Origin: Hordeum vulgare subsp. vulgare
Lineage: Eukaryota > Streptophyta > Magnoliopsida > Poales > Poaceae
Assembly: GCF_904849725.1 (NCBI RefSeq)
Contig: NC_058523.1
Span: 173,644,689-173,708,688, forward strand
DNA: 64,000 nt
Reading direction: 5' to 3'
The translations under genes were made by a program, and so were the position numbers. Positions 34,265 to 45,812 of the stretch are shown here, in pieces (within the stretch, counting starts at the first letter, position 1; each line of letters begins with the position of its first letter). Below the pieces are notes generated by a model. That model did not search any database, had not been told where the DNA came from, and saw nothing but the letters and a program-made list of their open reading frames with translations.

Positions 34265-36160
34265 TTTTACCGCAGTTTAAGCTCATGAGAATTTGGAGCC
34301 ATCATCTTTTTTGTGTGTCACAGTTTAAACTTGTAAGCCACTGGAGCATATATTCTATCGCAGTTTATACTCATAAGTAATTGGAGTAATATTTATCTAT
34401 ATATACGACACAGTTTATACTCATTAGGTTTTGGAGTATGTTTGTTTTTTGCTAAATCACACAATTTAGACTCGTAAGATTTTGGAGTATATATTTGTGT
34501 ATGTGCACCAAATTTCTACTCATAAGGGTGCTATGATTTTTTTAGTCACAGGTTAGACTCGTAAGTTTATTGGAGTATGTTTATTGAGTAACATTTTATG
34601 TGTCCAGGTTACACTTATGAGGGCATGGAGTATGTTTTTTATCACAGTTTATACTGTTAAGTAGTTGGATTATTCTTTTGTGTGCCCCAGCTTATACTCA
34701 TGAGGTTGTGTAGTATATTTTCTTTAGGGCGCCCCAGTTTAGACTCATGAGGGCATCGAGTATGTTTTATTTGTGTTATTTTTATATCATAGTTTATACT
34801 CTTAACATTTTGGAGTATATTTTTTTGGCATCACAGTTTATAGTCGTAATTCATTGGAGTAATTATTTTTTTGCATCACAGTATATACTCGTAAGTCTTT
34901 GGAGTATATTTCTTTTGCATCACAGTTTATACTCATAAGTCGTTGGAGTAATTTTTCTTATGCCGTAGTTTAGACTCATAAGTTAATTGGAGTGAGAGTT
35001 TGGGTGCCCCAGCTTATACTTATGAGGTTGTGGAGTATATTTTCTTTAGGGCGCATCACAGTTTATACTCGTAAGTTTATTGGAGTAACATTTGTTTACA
35101 TCACAGTTTATACTCATAAATGTATTAGATTAGTATATGTTTTATATTACAGTTTATACTCGTAAGTTTATTGAAGTAATATTTTTTATTCTAGACGCCA
35201 CAGTTTAAACTCGTAAGTTTATTACAGTAACATTTTATGTGCCTCAGTTTATACTCGTGAGGGTATGGAGTATTTTCTTTTGGGTGCATCATAGTTTATA
35301 CTCGTAAGTTTGTTGGAGTAACATTTGTTTACAACATAGTTTATACTCATAAGTGTATTGGAGTAATTTTTTCTTTGAGTGACCCAATTTAGACTCGTGA
35401 GGGTATGGAGTATTTATTTTGGGTGCATCACAATTTATACTCGTAAGTTTATTGGAGTAACATTTGTTTACATCACAGTTTATATTCATAAGTGTATTGA
35501 AGTATATTTTTTTGAGTGCCCCAGTTTAGACTCGTGGGGGTATGGAGTATTTTCTTTTGCTTCACAGTTTATACTCTTAAGTTTATTGGAGTAGCATTTT
35601 ATGTGCCTGAGTTTATACTCGTGAGGGTATGAAGTACATTTGTTTTTCTTTTGGCTATCACAGTTTAGACTCATAAGTTCGTTGGAGTACCATTTATGTG
35701 CATCCGTTTATACTCATGAGGGTATGGAGTAATTTTTTTATCACAGTTTAGACTCGTAAGTTGATTGGAGTAATTTTACTTTTGCATCACACTTTATACT
35801 CGTAAGATTTTGGAGTGTATATTTTTTTGAGTGCCCCAGTTTATACTCGTGAGGGTATGGAGTATATTTGCTTTTCTTTTCGTATCACAGTTTAGACTCG
35901 TAAGTTACTGGAGTATATTTTGTTTGAGTGCCCCAGTTTATACTCATGAGGGTATGGAGTATATATATTTTTTGAGAGCATCACAGTTTATACTCATAAG
36001 TTTATTGGAGTAACATTTTATGTGTCTCAATTTATACTCGTGAGGGTATGGAGTATTTTCTTTTGTTTACATCACAGTTTATACTCATAAGTGTATTGGA
36101 GTAATTTCTTTTGTTTAGAGCACAGTTTATACTCATATGTGTATTGGAGTATCATTTGTT
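34265..36160. repeat. Stem-loop array iv (about 41 units of 46 bases), copy B/first block
   Basis: Units read CACAGTTTATACTCGTAAG, TTTATTGGAGTAACATTT, or CCAGTTTATACTCGTGAGGG, TATGGAGTAT. ACTC and GAGT (often ATACTC/GAGTAT) are complementary arms with about 11 bases between, so nearly every unit can form a hairpin. The array starts directly after the integrase stop and lies in the 3' untranslated part of the minus-strand gypsy. Tandem repeats at this place are known for Tat-lineage elements (Ogre and relatives) as a source of satellites. Confidence 0.9.
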
Positions 36161-36163
36161 TCT

Positions 36164-37320
36164 TTAAGCATAGTAACGCTTCAAGAATTTCCCATTTATC
36201 GATGGCGGACAGTACTCGCCGTGTGGGGAAATTATCCTGTAAGCACCACTAGAGTAGACTTCTTTTACGATGTAGGGACCCTCCCATTTTGGCTCAAATT
36301 TTCTTCCCATCCATCGTGTAACATTCATTGGACGGATAACGGCAAGTACGAGGTCTCCTTGCTTGAATGACCTCCTTTTAACACGCTTGTCAAAAGCACG
36401 AGACATTCTAGCCTGATATGCTTCCAAATTTGTAGCGCTTGAAGGCGTTTACCCTCAAGTAATTCAAGCTCACCGAGGCGTAATTTTATGGCTTCTTCTT
36501 CAGAAAGTTTCTCCTGAATAGCGACTCTGAGCGAAGTAATTTGTACTTCTAATGGTAGAACCGCCTCTCCACCAAACACAAGGGCGTAAGGTGTCATTCC
36601 AGTTGGTGTACGTGTCGTGGTCCTGTAAGCCCACAAGGCCTCAAGGAGTTTCTCATGCCATTCACGCTTATTCCTTGACACGACTTTCTTTAACAATTTG
36701 CATAGAGTTTTATTAAAAGCTTCTGCTTGTCCATTAGCTGCCGGATTATAAGCCGTAGAAAAATGATGACTTATCTTAAGTTTTGAACATAACTTATCAA
36801 CATGTTTGTTTTTGAATGGCCCTCCATTGTCGGACATGATACGGGAAGGAACTCTGAAGCGATATATAAGTTGTGTTCTTATAAAGTGTTCCACGTATTC
36901 TCCCTTATCCTATTTTAATGGTACAAGCTCAGCCCATTTGGAGAAATAATCGATGGCAACCAGGATAAATTTGTGGCCCTTTGAAGATGGCAGATTAATA
37001 GGTCCCACTATATCCATTCCCCACATTTCAAACGGCCATGCCATATTTATGGGATGCAACGATTCATGAGGTTGATGTATGAAATTACCATGTATTTGGC
37101 ACTCATAACACCTTTTTGCAAATTTCATGGCGTCGTCGAACATAGTAGGCCAATAATAACCTAGATGTCAGAGTTGATAATATAACTTTGGGCCCGATTG
37201 ATGTGCCCCACACACCCCAGCGTGCACTTCATTTAAGGCTTCCAAAATTTCATTCCCCGCCAGACAACGGAGGAGGATGCCGTCGAAAGAACGCCTATAT
37301 AGGGTGTCATTTATACATGT
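36164..37320 (-). pseudogene. Gypsy integrase, first block, broken
   Basis: On the minus strand: end of the zinc-binding region (ECQIHG with paired cysteines), core residues in MDIVGPINLPSSKG (first Asp), SDNGGPFKN (second Asp) and NGQAEAFNKTL (Glu), then AYRTTTRTPTGMTPYALVFG and a C-terminal domain ending KFLKRYYA. A TAG after LVPLK (about 36910) and a TGA after KLYYQL are shared with the second block. This copy alone has lost one T near 36429, which shifts the frame after LQALQ. Integrase would join element DNA to the genome. Sequence style and the neighbouring RNase H suggest the Tat lineage. Confidence 0.85.
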
Positions 37321-37499
37321 ATAGTGGACTGACCTTTTTCAAACTCTAGATCTTTCTGCAGAGTCTAAAGGTAAATATCCGTGGAGCAAGTATTCTAGGA
37401 AGGGGCTTCGCCAATCTGTGACTTCAATCTCATAGATGTGTGTAGTCATTGCAAGTGATGTCGTCGTCTCTTCCTCTTCTGCGAGTATAGGTAGGATTC

Positions 37500-38060
37500 T
37501 GACTTCTTCAACACGAACGTCCATCATTTGGTGTGAACTTAATGACATACTAGCAGCTAAACCTGCTAATGCATCGGCCTTTTCATTTTGACTTCTTATA
37601 ACATGCTGAATATTTAGATCAACAAACATGGACATGAGCGTTTTGGCTCGTTGGAAGTAAGGCATTAATTCCTCTTAATTTACCACGTAAATTCCCACTA
37701 ATTGGTTGATCACTAAATGAGAGTCACCGTATACCGTGAGTGAATCTAACCCCCATATTCAAAGCCAATTCCAGCCCAATTATCAAAGCCTCATATTCAG
37801 CTGAATTATTTGAAACTGCTGAAGTTAGGGTAAAGGAGTACGGGATTATTCCTTCACTCGGTGTGACAAACACAACTCCCGCACCTGCCCCAGATCGCCG
37901 ACATGCGCCATCAAAGTACATTTGCCATGACGAACTAGCAACCGATGTAGCGAACACATCTTCATCAGGCAAGTCATCATCTATTGGGAAATCATGGGGT
38001 ATTGGATGCGTGGCTAGGAAGTTAGCTAATGTTTGTCCCTTCATGGCCTTTTGTGGCACA
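37500..38060 (-). pseudogene. Gypsy extra RNase H domain (archaeal-like), first block
   Basis: The minus strand shows the acidic motifs in order: YFDGACRRSGAGAG, NNSAEYEALIIG, YGDSHLVL (altered here) and NEKADALAGLA. This type of RNase H with a DGA start is characteristic of Tat-lineage gypsy elements, which have it between the usual RNase H and integrase. A TAA after GIYVVN is shared with the second block. In this copy one additional base near 37750 (CCCCCATATTC versus CCCCATATTC) shifts the frame between LNMG and the GDSH motif. Confidence 0.8.
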
Positions 38061-38065
38061 AATTT

Positions 38066-39600
38066 TATATCAAACTACGACAAAAACATCGCCCACTTAG
38101 CTAATCTACCTGAAAGCACCATTTTGTTTAAGATATATCTGAGAGGGTCTGCTCTTGACACAAGGTGTACAGTGTGTTCTAGCATGTAATGACATAATTT
38201 TTGTACTGCAAACACTAATGCCAAACATATTTTGTCCATGTCCGGATAATTGCACTCAGCCCCCACAAGGGTGCGACTAAGATACTATAGGGACATTTCT
38301 TTTCCGGACTCATTATTTTGTGCCAAAAGAGTACCCAACGACATAGGCATGGCCGCTGTATATAGGATCAAAGGGCGTTCCCTAACTGGTGCACCCAGAA
38401 TAGGTGGATATATTAGATATTTTTTAATATCCAAGAATGCATTTTGGCATGCTTGATCCCACTCAAATGGGACACCCTTTTTCATGAGACGTGAGAAAGG
38501 TTTGCATCTTCCTGATAAGTTCGAGATAAACCTCCTAATATATGCTAGGTGACCTTGGAAACTTTTTAATCCGTGTAGGTTTGTGGGTGGTGGCATCTTA
38601 ACAATCACTTTTACTTTATCTGGGTTGACTTGGATGCCATTATTTGTAACCACAAAACCGAGAAATTTCCCGGAAGAAACTCCAAATGCACATTTCATGG
38701 GATTCATTTTCAAGTTATGTTCCCTCAAACGCTGGAAAACCATTTCAAGATGTTGTGTATGGTCTTCCTCACGTTTTGATTTTACCACTATGTCATCTAT
38801 GTAACATTCAACGATAACATAAAATAATCCATCTTAAACTATAGTCATAGCTCGTTGATATGTTGCCCTAGCGTTTTTTAGTCCAAATGGCATGCCTTTA
38901 TAACAGAATATGCCTTTGGGAGTCCTAAAAGCCGTTAAGCTTCATCCTCTGGGGCCATTTTTATTTGATTATATCCGGAATAACCATCCATAAAACAAAA
39001 CATTTCATGCTGCATGGTAGCATCAACAAGTAATTCAGATATCAGTATCGAAAAATCATCCTTAGGGCACACTTTATTTAAGTCCCTAAAATCTACACAT
39101 ACACGAATTTGACCATTTTTCTTTTTAACTGGAACAATATTGGAAAGCCACTTAGGATATTTAACCTCTCTGATGAATCCAACAACTACGAGTTTAACAA
39201 CCTCTGCTTCTATTTTGGGAAGTAGCTCGGGTCGAAATCTCCTCCGTGCTTGTTTTACACGCAGAATATCATCTTGCACGACAAGTCGGTGCACGACCAA
39301 CCCTGGACCTAGGCCATACAGTTCCTCATAAGTCCAAGCAAACACATCCCTATTTGCTAAAAGGAACTTACGATATTCCTCTTTCTTTTGTTTGGACAAA
39401 TGAGCGCCAATAAAAATTGGTCGAGGCTCCTCAAGTGTCCCAATATTTATTTCCTCCAGGTCATCAATAGTTGGTTGATTACCATCCTCCATTTGCGGGG
39501 ATGGCTCAGTTGGCTCTGTAAATTCGGTCGAGGTCATGCAAACCTCATAGCCTAGCCCATGTATTTTTTCTTTCAAAGGATGGCCTTTGTGTAGAGCTTC
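38066..39600 (-). pseudogene. Gypsy reverse transcriptase and first RNase H, first block, broken
   Basis: Minus-strand motifs: FIREVKYPKWLSNIVPVKK, QIRVCVDFRDLNKVCPKDDF, FMDGYSGYNQI, the catalytic YIDD at about 38790-38805, GFVVTNNGI, and the RNase H-like stretch with YISRT-type YLSRTLVGAE and YMLEH. Stops TAA (after the AMTIV position, about 38835) and TAGs (after KEMSL, and after FLS at about 38075) are shared with the second block. A one-base loss near 38939 is specific to this copy. Confidence 0.87.
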
Positions 39601-40190
39601 GAGTTGTTCTGGTGACAACGCCTTTTCAAATGGCGCTCGTTGTCCTTGGCCATCGCATAAAGATGGGCTACTAAGAGTGTCATAGCCCATTTTCTGCATC
39701 ATATAAAGCAATAGGCAATGAATCATCATCTTTATTCTACAAGGAGATATGCACCACATTATTATTTTTATTTTCTCGATGAAGCGACTCCTCTTTATCT
39801 TGTTCAATTTTATTTTGAACCAAAGGAGGCATGATAATAGGCATTTTGGTACCTCTTTTGATGGATGATTTATTGATGACGTGAAATATTGGGTCACCTT
39901 CTTTTCTTTGGTCACTTGGTATATACTCGTAAATCTTTCGCCGAGATGAGGATTCTGCAATATTTTTCTCTACCACATTCGGCTCACGTACTACTACACA
40001 CTTTGGTTTGTATACTTTTTCAACTGGCTCAAAATAGAATTTTGCATCTGCAAAGAAGGATTCAGCCACGGTGAATGGCCTCTTATCTGCAAATATTCTC
40101 ATTGTTTCCCGAGACTCTCTTTATACTTGACACACTGATGAAGCGTGGATGGTACAAATTGATTTTCATGTAGCCATGGTCGGCCTAGTG
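39601..40190 (-). pseudogene. Gypsy protease end and linker, first block, interrupted at 40190
   Basis: LGRPWLHENQFVPSTLHQC at about 40185-40125 is the typical end of plant gypsy proteases. A linker (FADKRPFTVAESFFADAKF) follows after a frame change. At 40190/40191 the coding sequence stops abruptly where a different LTR-like element begins (TGTGACGCCCCGG). The gag and the 5' LTR are therefore not in the window. Confidence 0.8.
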
Positions 40191-43100
40191 TGACGCCCCG
40201 GTAAATTAAGCTACAGTAAACCTCTGCTAATGGTGCCACGTCACCGGGATTACTGTTGGTAGTCTCGCATAGTTTCTGTCGGGACCCCGATCCTAAGCCA
40301 TAGGAATCCAGCTTGTAACACATCGCATCCCTTTGTGGTCTCACGCACGGTTAACTCCACGGCTGCAGCCTTACCTTAGCCGGGACCGTTTGCGTCTTTT
40401 GACTCACGTATGTGATAGTGTCGCTAGCAATCCAAGGTCAAAGAACCCGGATCGACATGTCTAGTCATAAACCAAAGTGGCAGTTCCGCACAAGGACAGG
40501 CATACATGACCCAACAAAGCAGGTGTCGGTCATCAACGAACGTAGACGAGTCGTAGCAAGCTACAAGGACTCCATTACGTCGCGTGACATTTCCCCAAAG
40601 GGGACAGACACAACAGCTAAGAAGGACACATGCCGGTCAACCAATGTGTCCGGAGCAGTAGCGAACTACCAAGGCTCGTTGGATCACAAAGGGGCATTTC
40701 CTTGTAAGGAGTGCTACTAAAGTTCACGACTAGGTATTCGAACCCCATACATATCAAGTAAGACACACGTACGGATGGCATACCGATATGTATAGATACA
40801 TCGATGGCATCACAACATAACCATAACCATACAAGCTTTATTTAAGAGACTCGGAAGAGCCACACACATAATATTACACATTAAGGGTCTCACGACCCAT
40901 AATAGCAGTCATTCAATACAAGCCAGCGGAAGAGTTATAAACTGTCTGGGTACAGACAGTGCAACTAGAAGGCACACGGCCTGACTATACTACAGAGCCG
41001 ACGTAGGGCCAGATCGTAGCTGGGACACCAGCTACTCGTCGTCGTCGATGTCTACAAAGAACCCTCCATCAGGGTCATTGGCAACCTCTGCAACATTTAT
41101 TAAGCAAACATGAGTATGAAGGTACTCAGCAAGACTTTAGGAGAACTAACTACTCATGCGAGGTATCAAAAGGTATTGTGGGGTTTCATGCGGAAAGCCA
41201 GCATTTGACTCGTGGCTAGACAACTTGCATTTTGAAATTAGTTTTGACAACTTGATTTCTCGCACACGAGTCCACTAACACCACAACAATACACTATCGT
41301 GGAATCATTCCGTCTCCATACGGAAATGCCGTCCACGACACTCACGCTTATCTTGACAATTTTATGAGTAGCCATTGAAGTTATCTATGAACAACATATG
41401 TCTCCAAGTAGTCCATATCCGCGGACGCGGCTATTCGAATAGATCATAACCCTGCAGGGGTGTACTTCGTCACACACGCTCCCGCCACTTATCGCCATGT
41501 GCACGTCATGCACCTCGGCAACCTTCAAGCGGAAGCCCAGCGAGGGAGTCGGCCACGACCGTTAACCACACTAGTACCCAGTCCAGGTTTATCGCCTATC
41601 TGAGAGTAACCCGTACGGAAGTCCGGCCGAGGTTTCCGCCACGGCCTCAAACGATGTGCGCAGGGTTCCCAAGCCCACCATCCGGGTGCCACTTGGTACA
41701 CCGTGCCACTGCCTACCGCATCACGGTCCACCTCTCAGGTCAGCACCATGCACGGCCTCCAGCATTACTACAAACACCAGAAACTACTTGCAACTCCTGG
41801 ACCGAGTACTACGCGATTAATAGGCCGAGCGGGGTCATATTTCAGGGCCCAGCATGTGGTAGTATCTAGTCTTGGATTACATACACGGAACTCAGTTCCT
41901 AAGGACGGTTCCAATGAAACAACCCGCCATGTACTCCTACACAGCCTTTCACCGGTACCTTTACCAAATCAAGTTCAACACACCACCTTTGCTCACCGAA
42001 CACATTCCACATTTCTGTTCATCTTCCGGATGACAGACCATACACAACTCTAAGCATAGCATGCATAGCAGGATAAGGCACATCATAGCTCAAGCAACTA
42101 CCAGGTATGCTAGGTTGCAAGGTTCGGCTATTTACTGTGACAAGGTTAAGTCATGCAAAGGAAATGGGTCCAACTATCGTGGCAAAAGCAGTTGAAGCAT
42201 TTGATCCTAATGCAATAATTAGGTGCAGGAGCAAGAACATGGGAATTATCGGAATGATCAAAAGGGTTGCTTGCCTTGTTGCTCAGAGGAGGAACGATAT
42301 CCGTCAGACGAATATTCGGTGGAATCCGGGGGTGCGGAGCCTACCGAAACGAATGGTAACATTCAATAACAATCATATGCAATCAAAATGATGCATGAGC
42401 ATGGCATGAGAATGCAAGTGATAAGTTATTATAATCAAGATGTTTTAGGTTTAGAGTTGATTTGAATCGCATTCGAATAGCAATTCAAACGGGTATTCTC
42501 GGATACCGGTTCAATTGATTCGACCTGATGCTCAGATCAACCTAAAGTTAACATGCATGAAATGTCATGTTATGGTACTGATTTATATCTAGGGCAGTGT
42601 GTGATCATTGTATTTATAATGAAATTTGGATATTTTTGCAAATTCCATTTATAAAGTGATTAAAGAATTGAATTATTCCTTATTTCACAATTTAGGGTCC
42701 TGTAACTTTTTCAAACATGGTTTAAAATAGCATAATCAGAATCCTTGAATTTTTCTGATACTTTTTCATATATAAATTATTTTCATTGGAGTTACAGATT
42801 AATTTCTATGATTTTTGCAATTTTTAGCAATTTCCTGAATTAGTTTTAAACTGGAAATTCCATTTATTGCATCAGGCTGACGTCAGCAGGTCAGCCGACC
42901 TGTGCAGGTCAAACCTGACAGGGGGCCCCCACTGGTCAGCCTCTCTCGGACTAATCCCGCGCTGACCAGCCCCTAATTGGGGTTTGACCGGGCGTGGGGC
43001 CCTCTGTCAGCGACTGAGGGGAGGGCGATTACGCCCTAATGGACGGCCACGTCGACGGCCACCGGAGGGTGGTCGCCGGCGACCAGACCCGCGGCGGAGG

Positions 43101-44703
43101 GCTCGCCGGAGGCGACCTAGACGGCGCTGCACAACACCAAATCGCACGCGGTTTGCAGCTACAGCATGCTTGCGAAGTGGCCGATCTGGCAGGACCATCT
43201 GAGGAGGCTAGGGTCGCCGGAAGAGGCGTCGGCGACGAGCCGGAGCGGCGGCCGAAGCTCGGGCGTCGTCGGGGGCTTTGAACCAGAGGGATCTACGCTC
43301 AGTTCTTAGCTACTACGGCATCTACGCGTCGTCCTGGAGCTGTTGGTGCCATCGGAAGGACGAGCTGGACATCGGAGGGCTACCGGCGACGAGCGGCAGC
43401 GGCGGTCCTCGTCGGGCTCCGGTGAAACTAGCGCTAGAGGAGGGGATCGACGGGGGAAACTTAGGGGAAACGACCGCATGCTCACAGGGAGTGCAGAGCA
43501 GGGCTCAGACGGCTCGGGGAAGGCCTGGGGGCGACGAATCGACGGGAGAGGTTCGGCGGCCGGAGGAGGAAGACGACGGCATTGTGGGCGTTGCAGGGCT
43601 CGAGGAGGCTTCGGCTTCTGCAGAGACGACCAGGGCGACGAGGCGGAGCTAATGGCGTGCTCGGGGAGGGGATCCTATGGCCAGGGGCACGGCGAGCTCG
43701 AGCTCGAGCTCGGCTCTAATGGCGGCAGCAGAGAGAAGGAGGGGATCCGGGAGGAGGGGAAGAACCGAGGCGGGGAATGGATAGGGGAAGCTCTGGGGAG
43801 CTTATCCCCGTCGTCGCCAGCGTGAACCGGCGGCCAGGCAGGCACGCAGGTGCGTGGCCGCGCCGGAGGAGGCGGCGGCCACCTCCTGCTGCCTACTGGC
43901 GCGAGGGAGGGGACGAGCGGGGAGATGGGCCGGGCCTGGCGTGGGCGACAGGTAACTCTTTTCCTTTTTCTTCTGCTTTTTGTTTTTCTGTTTTGCTATT
44001 TATTGCTTTGCTAATTATTTCTCCTCCAAAACAAAAAGTAAAAACTATTTTAGACCTCCTGAAATATTTGTTATAATATCCCCACTCATTTCCAAGGTTT
44101 TCAACATTTTTGGAAAATTATAGTTTCTGATTTCAATTTTTAAATTTGAAACCAGTGGCTTTTGCATTTATTTAAAATGCTTAAAGTATCAAGAAAATAG
44201 TTTTCTCCAATGCTCATTTACTTTCATGATTTATCAGAAAGTTTGAACATTTCTTGAGGCCATTTTGGGTTCATTGATTTTGAACTAGTTGAAATTTCCT
44301 TTAATTGAACTGGTGGCTAGGGTTTTTGAGTTTTACCTTTGCCACTTTGTTGATTTTGTTGAAACTTCTTAGATGCAAATGCAAAGAAGACATGGGCACA
44401 ATGCTATCTTGCTTAAGGGTTAAGGATGTGATAGTTTTGAACCGATCCGAATTCAAATTTAAAATAAGATCAAAACAAGAAGAGTTTTCGAATGCGAAGA
44501 TAAAAATGTCAGGGGAGTTATAAAAGTTCCCTAATAAAGTATAAAAGTAAATCAGGTATTTTGAAATTAGTTAGAACCCCTATATATTTTAAATTGAAAC
44601 TGTTACAAAAATAATGATAAATAAAGAAAAAAACAAACCCCCCGGCCAACTGGGCCGAGTGGCCAAGCTCGCCACCTTCCCGCGGCCCACTACAGCCCCC
44701 TGG

Positions 44704-44711
44704 GATATAAC
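44704..44711 (+). promoter_or_regulatory. TATA-like box of the truncated LTR
   Basis: GATATAAC in CCTGGGATATAACCCC, followed about 30 bases later by a CT-rich leader. Position relative to the element start resembles the Sukkula-like LTRs but the distance is far greater. Confidence 0.4.
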
Positions 44712-44905
44712 CCCAGCGCCAGGGGCAACCCTAGCGATCCCTCCCTAGTTCCTTCCCCGCCGCCAGAAAGGAGACGAGGCCTCTCGTGCCTCGCCCGACA
44801 CCCCCACCTACTGCACTCTCCTCTCTCGATCTCACCAACCCCACGCACCAGGCCCCTCGCCCTTCTTTCGGTCACCCCTCCCAGACCGACACCCCGCTCC
44901 TGCCT

Positions 44906-44966
44906 CCCCTCGGTCTCCCTCGTCTCACTCCCCTCGGTCTCCCTCGTCTCACTCCCCTCGGTCTCC
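44906..44966. repeat. 24-base tandem repeat at the block junction
   Basis: CCCCTCGGTCTCCCTCGTCT plus CACT at 44906-44929 and 44930-44953; a third, partial copy (44954-44966) ends in TCC, which is also the first three bases shared with 12761-12763. Confidence 0.93.
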
Positions 44967-45041
44967 AAGGAATTCAATGGTGGCATTAGTTTTGTCATTT
45001 GAGCAAGTTTGTGAAAATGCTATTTTGTGCTAAGATACTGT
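44964..45041 (+). other. Duplicated pre-insertion flank (copy C)
   Basis: TCCAAGGAATTCAATGGTGG to AAGATAC matches 12761-12835, the part of the tandem array just left of the PF04195-like element in the first block. It is not part of the element, because an uninterrupted array unit at 12388-12490 contains and continues it. Confidence 0.85.
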
Positions 45042-45812
45042 CGTGGTTTATCACGACAGATGTCCTCATGAAAGGACTTAGTGGTGAGGCCATCGCCACC
45101 GTGTGGCGACTCAAAGGGGTTGATCGGGAACGAGAGACAAGTTTACCCCGGTTCCGCCCCTCCGATGGAGGTAAAATCCTACGTCCTGCTTTGTGTGTAT
45201 TGACCTAGCTCTCGGTTGATTGTAACTTAAGTCTACCAGCCCTAGAGACTCACCTTTATATACAGGTCGAGACCCTAGGTTTACAAGAGTCCGGATGACA
45301 TTATGATCCATGACCCGTTATGTCTTTAACTCGTCTTACTCCTAAAGCAAGGAAACTCTGGGCGACCTTCTTCCTTGTGGGCCGAGAGACGCCCTCTTCG
45401 TATCTTGGGCCGTCGCGTGCTCTCTTTGGTAAACCGCCTTGCGCCCTCTGCTTCGTAAGTCATGGCCCATCTTGAGTATGAACGTTGAGCCGCCATCATC
45501 TTGACTCGGCCTCTCAGGGCGGGCCATACGGCGGGATAATATCCCCAACATTAGGCCCCAGATTGACTTGAATTTATTTCTGTCAATAGACTTTACCTTT
45601 AATATTGGCGGCTCATATGCAACTCGAGTTTTGTCTTCCAAGGCAGAAAATGCCGGCTCCAAATGTCCCCTGAAGCTCTTGCTTTATTTGTCAGTAACAT
45701 CAGCCACCCCAAGATTTTAGGGATCTTAGTGACGTCAATCGGATTCCCGCCCTACCATTTTCACTTCAGCCGTGGCCTTTAAATACTCACAAGGGCATAT
45801 TTTTATTTTTTA

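Larger units (their letters stand above)
40191..44966 (+). mobile_element. Long LTR-like element (start TGTGACGCCCCGG), 3'-truncated
   Basis: It starts with TGTGACGCCCCGGTAAATTA exactly where the gypsy protease frame is broken, so an insertion is likely; the flank reads CCTAG, but the matching target copy is missing. About 4.5 kb without a convincing gene precede a TATA-like GATATAAC (44704). A GC-rich region (42880-43960) is open in several frames on both strands, probably from composition only. It breaks off at 44966 at the edge of the second block. It resembles an LTR plus the first bases of its transcript. Family not identified. An 8-base perfect hairpin ACTGTCTG-GGTA-CAGACAGT lies at about 40942-40961. 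Confidence 0.6.

Noticed and set aside
34265..36160. CRISPR array (regular short repeats)
   Set aside because: The DNA is a plant nuclear retroelement region, the 'spacers' are also repeats, and no cas gene is present.
42984..44076. Gly/Arg-rich frames in the truncated LTR-like element
   Set aside because: Low-complexity translations open in several frames, no family resemblance, no sensible gene structure.
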